Positions 26,759 through 37,086 of a stretch of DNA of 64,000 nucleotides are shown one piece after another. The notes below the pieces were generated by a model that made no database searches, was not told the DNA's origin, and saw nothing but the letters and a program-made list of their open reading frames with translations. Source of the DNA: CAYXAA01 sp964462985. Its GTDB lineage: Bacteria > Pseudomonadota > Alphaproteobacteria > Rhizobiales > Stappiaceae. A program made the position numbers and the translations under genes. How positions within the stretch are numbered: the stretch's first letter is position 1; each line of letters starts with the position of its first letter. Location: contig CAYXAA010000015.1 of assembly GCA_964462985.1 (NCBI GenBank), positions 1 through 64,000 on the forward strand. Reading direction: 5' to 3'.

Positions 26759-28095
26759 GACGCCTCTCCCCGCACCGCCGCGCGCCGACGCATCAGCCGT
26801 GCGCTCGCCCAGGCGACCCCGATCAGCACGGCGCCGGCGACCAGGAAGAATACCGACTGGCCGATCAGCGTGCCGATCGTGATGTTGAGCAGCCACAACA
26901 CCACTGCCGCGACGCCGAGATGACCGACGACGCTCCAGAACGAGAAGCCGGCGAGGATTCCGGCGACACTGACCGCAAGCGCGGCGACGAGGGCGAGCGC
27001 GGCATGGAGCACCGGCTGGTTCGGCATGGTGATGGCAAAGAGCGGACAGGCGAAGCCGATCGCCGCCGCGGCCGCCACGGCGATCGCCTCGCTTCGGCCT
27101 TCGCTTCCGGCCAGGGCAACGAGAATGCCGGCGAGCGCGAGCGCGGCAACCACCGTGATCGGCGGCACGCTGAGGACGTAAAGGAAGGGAACCGCCGTGG
27201 GCGTATCCGACAGGATGTAGACCAGGGTGACGACGACGGTGCCAGTGAGCACCGCGGCCCCAACGTCGAGCGCGGAGCGGGCGAACAGGCTGATGCCGTC
27301 GCGCCGCAGCCAAGTCGCCGGTGCGTATTCCGCCCGCCGGTACAGCACCAGTCCCCAGGCGATCAGCGCCGCTGCCAGGGCGGCGATCGCGACCATCACG
27401 TCGAACTCGACATCGAAGAAACCGCTCTCCGCAGCGATTCGGCCGTAGACGCAGAACAGCAGGATCAGCGTCGCCCAGCGCCCGGGCCGCGACGGCCAGA
27501 CAATGGCGTGCACGCCGAGCGCAACGATGAGCGCGAGCCCGTAAAGCGTGGCGCCGACATCGAGATCGGCGCCGGCGTTGGGCTCGGGACGCATGAATAC
27601 CCAGGTGATCGCCGCGACCGCGGCGACGAGTTGAGCCGGACGCGAGCCGGTGAGCCAGGCGGCGGCGAGGGCGCCGAGTGTCGCCAGCACCGCACCGCCC
27701 GCCCAGTCGGTCGGCAGGTGGTAGATCTGGCCGACGAGGGCGAGTCCCGAGACAAAGACCATCACGGCGAACACGGTGGCCAGCTCCGCGATGGTACGGC
27801 GCCCGGCATGGGCGGCCCAGGCGGCGAGCAGATTGGCGCCAACGACGGCCACGACGATGCCGACGAGCTTGACGAGGCGGGGGATCGCCTCCCAGTTGGC
27901 GGCGACGAATGCAGCAACGGCGAGTGCCAGGCAGATCACTCCGACCATGGCGAGCACCGCCGGCAGGCGGGAGCGCCCGGTTCCCTTGTCCAGCGAGGCA
28001 AGGATCCGGCCGGCGGCGTCGGAGGACACCCAGCCGTTCTCGACCCAGGTGGCGAGATCGGCCTTCAGTCGGCGTGCGTAAAGCTGATCGAACAT
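26755..28095 (-). CDS. DUF2157 multi-spanning membrane protein
   Basis: The 446-residue protein has a soluble N-terminal region (MFDQLYARRLKADLATWVEN, then GWVSSDAAGRILASLDKG). The conserved DUF2157 opening NWEAIPRLVKLVGIVVAV follows, then about twelve membrane segments including VFVSGLALVGQIYHLPTDWA. The start at 28095 matches the domain start; an ATG at 28158 would add 21 non-conserved residues. Paired with the GDYXXLXY gene by a 4-nt overlap. Function unknown. Confidence 0.87.
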   Translation of the reverse strand: MFDQLYARRLKADLATWVENGWVSSDAAGRILASLDKGTGRSRLPAVLAMVGVICLALAVAAFVAANWEAIPRLVKLVGIVVAVVGANLLAAWAAHAGRRTIAELATVFAVMVFVSGLALVGQIYHLPTDWAGGAVLATLGALAAAWLTGSRPAQLVAAVAAITWVFMRPEPNAGADLDVGATLYGLALIVALGVHAIVWPSRPGRWATLILLFCVYGRIAAESGFFDVEFDVMVAIAALAAALIAWGLVLYRRAEYAPATWLRRDGISLFARSALDVGAAVLTGTVVVTLVYILSDTPTAVPFLYVLSVPPITVVAALALAGILVALAGSEGRSEAIAVAAAAAIGFACPLFAITMPNQPVLHAALALVAALAVSVAGILAGFSFWSVVGHLGVAAVVLWLLNITIGTLIGQSVFFLVAGAVLIGVAWASARLMRRRAAVRGEAS

Positions 28096-28227
28096 CCGAG
28101 GCGGCACGTCGTGGTTGCTACTGTGGCGCAGACTATGCGGGCAGCACGGGGTCGTCATCTGAAATCATCGGTGCGCCCCGCCCGGCGGGCGCACGGCCGA
28201 GCCGACCAGGCGCCACGTAAGCCCGCC

Positions 28228-28734
28228 TTACTGCGCCGGTTCCTGGTTCGAAAGCCGCCGGAAGGCGCCGCTGCGACCCGGGGGCCTGTCGAAACGCCGG
28301 ACCAGGGTCTTCAGCTCGGCGTCGTCGAGCAAATCGGCCGCCTGAGCCGGTGTCACCCAGTGCAGCCGGCGCTGGCCCTTCTCGCGCCAGCTCTTGGACT
28401 GTTTGGTGACCTTGAGGGGAAACACCGCCACCCGAACCGGCACGGAATCGCCGTTTTCCCGAACCTTGTCGTAAAGAAAGTTACCGATCGGGCGATCCTC
28501 GACCGCCCCCTTGACGCCGGCTTCCTCAAGAGCCTCACGGGCGGCGGACTGCGCCAGCGAGAGGCCCTTGTGCGGCCAACCTTTCGGTATGATCCAGCGT
28601 CCGGTGCCGCGACTGGTGACGATCAGGATCTGCAGTTCGCCGTCAGCGGTCCGTCGCCACGGCAGCGCGGCAACCTGAACCGCGCCCGTGCTCTCCCGGT
28701 CTGTCTCCGGCTGTTGCCGCATCCATTCCGCCAT
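28228..28734 (-). CDS. NUDIX hydrolase
   Basis: The 168-residue protein has the Nudix fold: RWIIPKGWPHKGLSLAQSAA then REALEEAGVKG. Aligned to GX5EX7REUXEEXGU, the first Glu is Leu, while the catalytic REUXEE core is intact, so metal binding should be retained. Proteins of this size with PKGWPHKG are related to diphosphoinositol/nucleoside polyphosphate hydrolases, but the substrate is not predictable. It lies downstream of an AT-rich region that should contain its promoter, and ends 132 bp from the DUF2157 gene. Confidence 0.87.
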   Translation of the reverse strand: MAEWMRQQPETDRESTGAVQVAALPWRRTADGELQILIVTSRGTGRWIIPKGWPHKGLSLAQSAAREALEEAGVKGAVEDRPIGNFLYDKVRENGDSVPVRVAVFPLKVTKQSKSWREKGQRRLHWVTPAQAADLLDDAELKTLVRRFDRPPGRSGAFRRLSNQEPAQ

Positions 28735-29017
28735 CAGTCTATCCGTTCTACCGTGCCTGTGGTCGCCCCCCTGCGGCGCTTACCGGTTGCCACGCGATAT
28801 CCCCGAATCGCCGGGAACACTGAAGATTTAGTATGGGGATGAGGCGACACGGCGACAATCGCAACCGCACTTGTTTCGCCTTTATCGGGCCGTCCGGGTT
28901 TCTCCGATGCGGTGATCGCGCTCTCATCGATCACTGAAAGTATTTTTTATAATTAACTGTATTCTCTTATAAAATGCTAGACCGAACTTCAAAGTCACAC
29001 TTACATCGCGCGCCCAT
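28735..29017 (-). promoter_or_regulatory. AT-rich intergenic region upstream of the NUDIX gene
   Basis: The 283-bp gap has a strikingly AT-rich core (28938-28980, including attttttataattaactg). Minus-strand elements TTGAAG and TATAAG, 15 nt apart, and a second TATAAA-like box are present. It likely carries the NUDIX promoter and the 3' end of the release factor 3 transcript. No gene or classical terminator was seen. Confidence 0.4.
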
Positions 29018-30655
<1,638 letters not shown>

Positions 30656-30913
30656 GAAATCGTCCTCGTCGCTCGGGTCGAAGGCCGTCCGCGGCCGCTC
30701 CTCGGCCTCGGGATCGGCGGGCGTCTCATGCACGACGCCTCTTGCCCGATCGGTCCGTTTGTCGTTGGGCCCGGTCATACGCAGGAATCGCGCTGAAGAC
30801 CAGAGGGGAATTGGCCGAACACCGTTGCACCATCGGCGTGGCGCAAAAGGAACCGAGCGGATGTGCTGCCACGGAGCGCCCCTGGCCGCCCATGAGCGAA
30901 CGGCGCCGCCGTG

Positions 30914-32137
30914 CTATCCCTCCTCCCGCGTCACCACGGCAGCCCCCGCTTCCAGCGTCCTGTGCACCGGGCATTTTCCCGCGATCTCGACGAGTCGGGC
31001 CCGCGCCTCGGCGTCAAGTTCACCTTCCAAGGTTAGAAACCGCTCGAACAGGTCGATCTTGCCGCCGCGTGTCCGCGCCTCCTCCGTGCAGGCCTCGCAG
31101 TCGGCGGCATGGACCTTGTTATGCAGCACCCGGACCGAGGCCCTGTCGAGTGCGATGCCCTTGCGCTCGGCATACATCCGCAGCGTCATCACGGTGCAGG
31201 CGCCGAGGGCCGCCGAGAGATATTCGTAAGGCGAGGGCCCCGACCCGAGGCCGCCGACGTCGGTCGGCTCGTCTGCGAGCAGGCGGTGCGGCCCGGCCTT
31301 CACCATCGCCTGATAGCGGCCCTGCCCGGTTTCGGCGACCATCACGCCGCCGCTCTCGACCGCCTCGACCGGAGGCTCCAGCCCGATGTAGCGCATCGCC
31401 CAGGCGGCGATCACCTGTGCCGCATAGGTCGCATCCTCCGGCTTGCGCAGCAGATGGTCGGCGGTATCAAGCGAGACGAAGCTCTTCGGATGCCTGGCCG
31501 CAACGAAGATCGCGGTGGCGTTGTCGATGCCGACCGTCTCGTCGAGCGGCGCGTGCATGACCAGCAGCGCCTTGCGCAGGTTGCCGACGCGGGTTCTGAC
31601 GTCCTGGGCGTCGAGATCGTCGATGAGTTGCTGCCGGATCGTGAAGGGACGCCCGCCAAGCGAAACGCTGGCCTCGCCCGCCTGGCGGATCTCGTCGAGC
31701 ACGTCGGCGAAGTTGTGCGTTACATGCCGGGCATCGGCGGGGGCCGCGATCGTGGCGACCGCCTTCGCCTCCGGAATGTCCACAGCCACAGCCAGAACCG
31801 CTGCACCGCCGAGCGAATGACCGATCAGCAGCTTCGGTGCCTCGTAGTTCTGCCTGAGGTAATCCGCCGCCCGGCGCAGGTCCTCCAGGTTGGAGGTGAA
31901 ATTGGTCGAGGCGAAGTCGCCGCCCGAGCCGCCGAGCCCGGTGAAGTCGAAACGCATCACCGCGATGCCGCGTGCCGTCAGCGCCTCGGCAATCTTGCGC
32001 GCGGCAACCACATCCTTGGTGCAGGTAAAGCAATGGGCGAACAGCGCATAGGCCAGCACCTGCCCCGCCGGAAGATCGAGCCGCGCTGCCAGCTCAGCGC
32101 CATGAGCGCCGGGAAAGGTTAGCCTGATCGGTGTCAT
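30914..32137 (-). CDS. alpha/beta hydrolase - OsmC fusion protein
   Basis: The 407-residue protein joins two domains. Residues about 1-255 are an alpha/beta hydrolase with oxyanion segment FAHCFTCTKDVVAARKIA, nucleophile elbow LLIGHSLGGAAVLAV (Ser) and a C-terminal DTADHLLR His. Residues about 265-407 are an OsmC/Ohr-like domain with peroxidatic Cys in SAALGACTVMTLRMYA and a second Cys in GKCPVHRTLEAGA. A joint role in hydrolysing acyl esters and reducing organic hydroperoxides is plausible but unproven. GGAGGAGCG precedes the ATG. This fusion is known in Alphaproteobacteria. Confidence 0.9.
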   Translation of the reverse strand: MTPIRLTFPGAHGAELAARLDLPAGQVLAYALFAHCFTCTKDVVAARKIAEALTARGIAVMRFDFTGLGGSGGDFASTNFTSNLEDLRRAADYLRQNYEAPKLLIGHSLGGAAVLAVAVDIPEAKAVATIAAPADARHVTHNFADVLDEIRQAGEASVSLGGRPFTIRQQLIDDLDAQDVRTRVGNLRKALLVMHAPLDETVGIDNATAIFVAARHPKSFVSLDTADHLLRKPEDATYAAQVIAAWAMRYIGLEPPVEAVESGGVMVAETGQGRYQAMVKAGPHRLLADEPTDVGGLGSGPSPYEYLSAALGACTVMTLRMYAERKGIALDRASVRVLHNKVHAADCEACTEEARTRGGKIDLFERFLTLEGELDAEARARLVEIAGKCPVHRTLEAGAAVVTREEG

Positions 32138-32268
32138 CGCACGCTCCTCCTCCGCCTCGGGTGGCGGCACAAGGTAGAACGGCAGCGTTGGCGATGGAAA
32201 GGCCTTGGGATCAGCTGCTGAGGCGATGCATCGTGAGCGGCCTGCTGGGTGCACCAGTCGTCCTGGCC

Positions 32269-32739
32269 CTATTCCTCCTTCAGCACCCGCTCCAGCTCCG
32301 CCCTTTCGGCTTCGCTCAGCGGCGGAACCGCCTCCGGGGTCGACGCGCCGGTGCGCGAGCGGCGGAAGCCAAACCACAATGCGACAAGGCCGGCGAGCAG
32401 TGCCGCCGGAGCGGCCGCCCACAACAGCAGCGTGTGCACGTCGAACCGGGGCTTCAGCAGCACGAACTCGCCGTAGCGGTCAACCAGGTAGTCGATCACC
32501 TCCGCGTCGGTGTCGCCGGCCTTGATGCGTTCGCGCACCAGGATCCTGAGGTCGCGGGCAAGCGGAGCATCGCTGTCGTCGATCGACTGGTTCTGACAGA
32601 CCATGCAACGCAGCTCAGCCGACAGCGTCCGGGCGCGGGCCTCGAGCACCGGGTCCTGAAGCATCTCGTCGGGCTGCACGGCCAGGGCGGCGGGCGTGAG
32701 GGCCAGCAGCAGGGTAAGAACAGCGGCAGTCCGACGCAT
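32269..32739 (-). CDS. ccmH: cytochrome c maturation protein CcmH (CycL)
   Basis: The 156-residue protein has a signal sequence, the thioredoxin-active motif ELRCMVCQNQSIDDSDAPLA (Cys45/Cys48), DLRILVRERIKAGDTDAEVI and a C-terminal membrane anchor (TLLLWAAAPAALLAGLVALW). It reduces apocytochrome c thiols for heme attachment in the periplasm, working with CcmF and CcmI. It is the last gene of the ccmI-E-F-H set, nine nt after ccmF. Confidence 0.93.
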   Translation of the reverse strand: MRRTAAVLTLLLALTPAALAVQPDEMLQDPVLEARARTLSAELRCMVCQNQSIDDSDAPLARDLRILVRERIKAGDTDAEVIDYLVDRYGEFVLLKPRFDVHTLLLWAAAPAALLAGLVALWFGFRRSRTGASTPEAVPPLSEAERAELERVLKEE

Positions 32740-32748
32740 CGCGACCTC

Positions 32749-34725
32749 CTACTCCGCGGCCACGGCGTGGCGCCGCGCCGGCCGCGGCGCGCCGATCCGC
32801 AGCCGCCGGTCCGACAGCGAGACGGCGCCGCCAGCCGCCATCACCAGGCAGCCGAGCCAGATCAGCGTCACCAGCGGCTTGTAATAGGCCCTGAGGTCGA
32901 CGCCGCCGTCCGGCCGGGTCTCGCCGAGCGACACATAAAGCTGCGAGGCGCCAAAGGTGGCGATCGCCGATTCCGTCGTCGGCATGCGCCGCGCGGTGTA
33001 GATCCGCTTGGTCGGCTGCAGCTGGGCGACCTCGACACCCGCCCTGCGGACGGAGAACAGGCCGACGTCCTCGACGAAATTCGGGCCGCGCCGCGGTTCG
33101 ATGCCGGTGAAGGCAAGGTCGTAGCCGGCGACGGTGACGACCTCCCCCGGCCTCACCGTGCGGATCACCTCGACCTGGAAGGCGGTGGCCGCGACGATGC
33201 CCAGCACCGTGATGCCGAGCCCCATGTGGCCGAGCGTGGTGCCCCAGGCCGAGCCGGGCAGCCCGGCAAGCCGCCTCAGGCCCGTGGCGATGCCGACGCT
33301 GCGGAACCGCGCCCGGGACAGGAGTTCGGCCAGGGCGCCGGCGATCACCCAGGCGGCGAGCCCCACGCCCAAGGCGGCGAGGATGCGCTCCGTGCCGCTG
33401 GCCCAGGCGGTGATGAGGACCGCGGCAAGCGCCACGCCGAAGGCCGCCCACAGCCGCTGCGCCGCGGCCGCAAGATCGCCGCGCTTCCAGGCGAGAAGCG
33501 GCCCGAACGGCACGGCGATCAGCAGTGGCACCATCAGCGGTGCGAAGGTCAGGTTGAAGAACGGCGGGCCGACGGAGATCTTTTCGCCCGTGACCGCCTC
33601 GAGCGCCAGCGGATAGAGCGTGCCGACAAAGACGGCGGCGCAGCCGGCCGTCAGCAGCAGGTTGTTCAGGACCAGTGCGCCTTCGCGACTGATCGGGGCA
33701 AACAGCCCGCCCTGCTTCAGTAGCGGCGCGCGCCAGGCGTAAAGCGCGAGCGAGCCGCCGATGAAAAGCACCAGGATGCCGAGGATGAACACGCCGCGCG
33801 CCGGATCGGTGGCGAAGGCATGGACGCTGGTGAGCACGCCCGAGCGCACCAGGAAGGTGCCGAGCAGCGACAGCGAGAAGGTGAGGATCGCAAGCAGCAC
33901 GGTCCAGACCTTGAGCGCGTCGCGCTTTTCCATCACCAGCGCCGAATGCAACAGCGCGGTGCCGGCAATCCAGGGCATGAAGGAAGCATTCTCGACCGGG
34001 TCCCAGAACCACCAGCCGCCCCAGCCGAGCTCGTAATAGGCCCAGTACGAGCCCATGGCGATGCCGAGCGTCAGGAACAGCCAGGCGAGCAGCGCCCAGG
34101 GCCGCACCCAGCGCGACCAGGCCGCGTCGATCCGGCCGAGGATCAGCGCCGCGACGGCAAAGGCGAAGGTGATCGAGAACCCGACGTAGCCCAGATAGAG
34201 CAGCGGCGGATGCACCGCGAGGCCGATGTCCTGCAGGATCGGATTGAGATCCTGCCCCTCGGCCGGCGGCGCAGCAAGGCGCAGGAACGGGTTCGACGTC
34301 AGCAGGATGAAGAGCAGGAACGCCGCCGTCACCCAGCCCTGGACGCCGAGGGTGGTGGCGCGCAGCGCCTCGGGCATGTTGCGACCGAAACCGGCAACGA
34401 GCGCACCGAACAGCGCCAGGATCAGCACCCAGAGCAGCATCGAGCCCTCGTGATTGCCCCAGACGCCAGTCAGCTTGAACAGCAGAGGCTTGGCCGAATG
34501 CGAGTTCTCGACGACATTGAGGACCGAGAAGTCCGACGTCAGATAGGCGTTGGTCAGTGCGGCGAACGCGATACCGACCAGCAGGAACATCGCGCCGGCG
34601 ACCGGCGAGGCCACCGCCATCAGCCGTGCGTCACCGCGCACGGCGCCGACCACCGGCACCACCGACTGCAGCACGGCCAGCACCAGCGCGAGCACCAGGG
34701 AAAAATGCCCGATTTCAACGATCAT
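32749..34725 (-). CDS. ccmF: heme lyase subunit CcmF (CycK)
   Basis: The 658-residue polytopic membrane protein has the conserved GVWGNHEGSMLLWVLILALF, the WWD heme-handling motif GWGGWWFWDPVENASFMPW and the long periplasmic domain near the C-terminus (AIATFGASQLYVSLGETRPD). It ligates heme delivered by CcmE to c-type apocytochromes. The start at 34725 is fixed by the first membrane segment (IVEIGHFSLVLALVLAVLQS). A 296-bp non-coding gap separates it from ccmE, unusual because these genes normally abut. Confidence 0.94.
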   Translation of the reverse strand: MIVEIGHFSLVLALVLAVLQSVVPVVGAVRGDARLMAVASPVAGAMFLLVGIAFAALTNAYLTSDFSVLNVVENSHSAKPLLFKLTGVWGNHEGSMLLWVLILALFGALVAGFGRNMPEALRATTLGVQGWVTAAFLLFILLTSNPFLRLAAPPAEGQDLNPILQDIGLAVHPPLLYLGYVGFSITFAFAVAALILGRIDAAWSRWVRPWALLAWLFLTLGIAMGSYWAYYELGWGGWWFWDPVENASFMPWIAGTALLHSALVMEKRDALKVWTVLLAILTFSLSLLGTFLVRSGVLTSVHAFATDPARGVFILGILVLFIGGSLALYAWRAPLLKQGGLFAPISREGALVLNNLLLTAGCAAVFVGTLYPLALEAVTGEKISVGPPFFNLTFAPLMVPLLIAVPFGPLLAWKRGDLAAAAQRLWAAFGVALAAVLITAWASGTERILAALGVGLAAWVIAGALAELLSRARFRSVGIATGLRRLAGLPGSAWGTTLGHMGLGITVLGIVAATAFQVEVIRTVRPGEVVTVAGYDLAFTGIEPRRGPNFVEDVGLFSVRRAGVEVAQLQPTKRIYTARRMPTTESAIATFGASQLYVSLGETRPDGGVDLRAYYKPLVTLIWLGCLVMAAGGAVSLSDRRLRIGAPRPARRHAVAAE

Positions 34726-35021
34726 TCCGTGTTCCCGTCCTGCGTTTGCGGTCGAAGACCGTACGGCCCGTTTTCCAGAGCCCAATGAGCGCAGATCAGC
34801 CCGCCGCAATCGCCTTACTCTCGGCCGTCCCCGCCTCGTGCGGGGAACCAACCCACCTCGCCGCTTACGCTGCCCGTCCGTGTGGCGCTGCCACTCCCGT
34901 CATTCCGTCACCGCTCCTCAGGCCAATGGATCCCAGCACGGAGGTGGGGACAACGGCGGTGGGGAGGAAGGGGCTCGGTGCTCGCGATCGCTATCAGTCG
35001 GTCCCATGAAGCCGCCCTTCC
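34726..35021. other. gap inside the ccm operon
   Basis: This 296-bp spacer between ccmE and ccmF has no coding frame that looks like protein. It contains a cgtcattccg tract near 34898 and self-complementary patches (cccgcctcgtgcgggg near 34836; cacggaggtgggg). It may be an old insertion of a dispersed palindromic element. No promoter could be recognised with confidence. Confidence 0.4.
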
Positions 35022-35468
35022 CTACTTCTCCGCCTCGTCCCCCTGCCACACGCCCTTGTCCTTGAGCGCCTCGGCGACCTCCTTGGGCATGTAGTTTTCA
35101 TCGTGCTTGGCAAGCACGCTGTCGGCCTTAAAGCTTCCGTCAGGCGCCATCGTGCCTTCGGCGACCACACCCTGGCCCTCGCGGAACAGGTCCGGCAGCA
35201 GGCCGACGTAGGTAACGGGGATGCTCGCCTCCGTGTCGGTAACGCGGAACCGCACCTCGGCGTGCTCGCCGCGCTCGATCGAGCCCTCCTCGACGAGGCC
35301 GCCAATCCGGAGCCGCTGCCCTGGCGACGGCGCTTTGGCGACGATGTCGCTCGGGCTCTGGAAGAACACGATCTGGTCGTTGAGCGCATAAAGAATCAGG
35401 CCCGCGGCTACCGCGAGCACCGCTCCGGCCGATGCGATCAGCGTCAGGCGTCGCTGCTTGCGTGTCAT
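35022..35468 (-). CDS. ccmE: heme chaperone CcmE (CycJ)
   Basis: The 148-residue protein has one N-terminal membrane anchor (RLTLIASAGAVLAVAAGLIL), a periplasmic OB-fold (RLRIGGLVEEGSIERGEHAE, VTYVGLLPDLFREGQGVVAE) and the heme-binding site with His122 and Tyr126 in VLAKHDENYMPKEV. It carries heme covalently from CcmC/D to CcmF. It lies in the order ccmI-ccmE-ccmF-ccmH on one strand; ccmABCD are not in the window. Confidence 0.94.
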   Translation of the reverse strand: MTRKQRRLTLIASAGAVLAVAAGLILYALNDQIVFFQSPSDIVAKAPSPGQRLRIGGLVEEGSIERGEHAEVRFRVTDTEASIPVTYVGLLPDLFREGQGVVAEGTMAPDGSFKADSVLAKHDENYMPKEVAEALKDKGVWQGDEAEK

Positions 35469-35594
35469 TTGCGCGTTCTTCGTCCTTCGTCTGCTGGCGC
35501 CGGGCCGTCCAGCCTACCCGGTCCAGCCCGATTCAGCGCGCCATCCTATAGTGCCGCTTGCCCTGGCGCCCCGCGCTTGATCAAGCCTGCGGCG

Positions 35595-36716
35595 TCACGA
35601 TCCGGCTCCCAGTTCCTCCGCCAGGGTCCTGATCCGCGCCTGGGCCTGACTATTGCCGGCAAAGGCGGCGTCGGCGCGGCGAACCGCGTCCTGGAGCCGG
35701 TCCTTCTCGCCCAGGACACCATATGCCCGGATCAGCCGCAGCCAGTCCTCGACCGTGCCGCCCTCGCTGCTGAGCCGGCTGTCGAGCCGCTCGACCATCC
35801 CGGCAATCATCGCACCGCGGTCCTCGGCCGAAAGCTCGCCGGCCGCCTCGATATCCTCCGACGATGGCCCCGGTGCTGGAGTTCCCTCGCCCTCTTCGAG
35901 CCGGGCCAGTTGAGCACGGGCGACCGGCACCCACGGCTCCGATCCGCTCGCATCGGCGAGCAGTGCCCGCCAGGCGGCGATCGCCGCTTCGCTTTCACCC
36001 GCCTGGCCGAGGCCGAGCGCCAAGAAGAAGCGCGGCTTGACCGCCCTGGGATCCAGCGCCACCGCCCGTTCGAACGCCGCCCTTGCCTCCGGACCGACTG
36101 TGCCGCCACTGGCCGCCGTCAGCGCCTCGCCGAGATCGGTCTCGCGTGCGGCCGTCGATCCGAGCAGGCGGATGATGGTGCGGTAGGCTTCCGCCGCCTC
36201 TTCGGCGCGGCCGACGCGCAGATAGACCGGCGCCAGCACCTGCCAGCCCGCGGCGTCGTCCGGATTCTCGGCCAGATGCTGCTCGACCCTGGAGATCAGC
36301 AGCGCCACGTCCTGCTCGGCCGCGGGCGCCGACAGCCGTGCCGCCAGCGGCTGGTCCGGCAGGTCTGGCGCGCCGAGCCCCAGATAGAGCGCGATCGCAC
36401 CGAGCGGGATCAGCAGCACCGCTCCGACCTGGACGACGCGATGGAGCCGGCTATCGGCAACCGTCGTCCCGGCATCGGACGGTTCGCGCGCCGCGGCGAT
36501 GAGGCGCCGGGCAATCTCGGTGCGTGCGGCCTCCGCCGCCTCGGCGGCGATGACGCCGCGTTCGACGTCGCGCTCCAGTTCCTCGAGCTGGGCGCGGTAC
36601 ACCTCCTTGTCATGGTCTGCCGCCGCGGGCGCGGCACGGCCGGCGCGCGCCAGCGGCACCAGAACGGCGAGCGTGGCGAGTGCGGTCAGAACAGCGAAGG
36701 CGGCCCAGATCATCAT
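35595..36716 (-). CDS. ccmI: cytochrome c maturation protein CcmI (CycH)
   Basis: The 373-residue protein has an N-terminal membrane segment (MMIWAAFAVLTALATLAVLV), a cytoplasmic loop with YRAQLEELERDVERGVIAAE typical of CcmI, a second membrane segment (VVQVGAVLLIPLGAIALYLG) and a periplasmic TPR region (LAENPDDAAGWQVLAPVYLR, GRAEEAAEAYRTII). It presents apocytochromes to the CcmF/H lyase. Start: ATG 36716; GTG 36725 is an alternative. No strong SD is visible for either. It is the first gene of the set. Confidence 0.9.
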   Translation of the reverse strand: MMIWAAFAVLTALATLAVLVPLARAGRAAPAAADHDKEVYRAQLEELERDVERGVIAAEAAEAARTEIARRLIAAAREPSDAGTTVADSRLHRVVQVGAVLLIPLGAIALYLGLGAPDLPDQPLAARLSAPAAEQDVALLISRVEQHLAENPDDAAGWQVLAPVYLRVGRAEEAAEAYRTIIRLLGSTAARETDLGEALTAASGGTVGPEARAAFERAVALDPRAVKPRFFLALGLGQAGESEAAIAAWRALLADASGSEPWVPVARAQLARLEEGEGTPAPGPSSEDIEAAGELSAEDRGAMIAGMVERLDSRLSSEGGTVEDWLRLIRAYGVLGEKDRLQDAVRRADAAFAGNSQAQARIRTLAEELGAGS

Positions 36717-37086
36717 GTCGCGCACAATAGAGTGTCTGCACCGGCCAAGCGCAACTGTTTCCGGCCTGCGTCAGGGGGTCGCGGCCGCAGCCGGGGACGC
36801 CATCCTGTCAGCGCCCGTCAGCGCGAGGATCTCTCACGCAGCGGCAGGGTTGCCAGTTCCAGGCCGAGGCCTTTGATGATGCCGCGCAGCTTGGCGACCT
36901 GCTCGGCATCGGACGCGGCAAGCCGCCTGGCATGATACCTCAAAGTTGAATCACGTTTGACGCCTGCCTCTCGGTCACCTCCCTGGACCGGACAGGCGCA
37001 CCGCGGCTTGTCGAGATCCAGGGGGATGGGATTGCCGCTTCCCATACGGGCACAATCACCCTCAGCCGCAATCCGCACTTGTGACG
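36717..37086. other. intergenic region with a possible broken small ORF
   Basis: The 370-bp gap lies between the 473-residue hypothetical gene and ccmI. It holds the candidate small ORF at 36818-36978 and must carry the ccmI promoter. The rest shows no recognisable feature. Confidence 0.45.
36818..36978 (-). pseudogene. possible frameshifted small ORF (about 52 residues)
   Basis: A GTG at 36978 begins a 12-residue frame (VTERQASNVIQL) that stops at TGA, 36942-36940. In the -1 frame, the codons that follow look coding and read RYHARRLAASDAEQVAKLR and so on, to a TGA at 36818, with helix-like spacing and genome-like codon use. GGGAGG overlaps the GTG rather than preceding it. Either a one-base change broke a short gene, or only the second part (from TTG 36943) is translated, or both are chance. 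No family recognised. Confidence 0.25.

Noticed and set aside
28228..28260. ggttcgaaag tract considered as a tRNA T-loop
   Set aside because: No acceptor or anticodon stems flank it, and it lies inside the NUDIX coding sequence.
36934..36948. CTT TGA site resembling the programmed +1 frameshift of prfB
   Set aside because: A +1 shift leads to a frame that does not look coding; the coding-like continuation needs a -1 shift, and this locus is not prfB.
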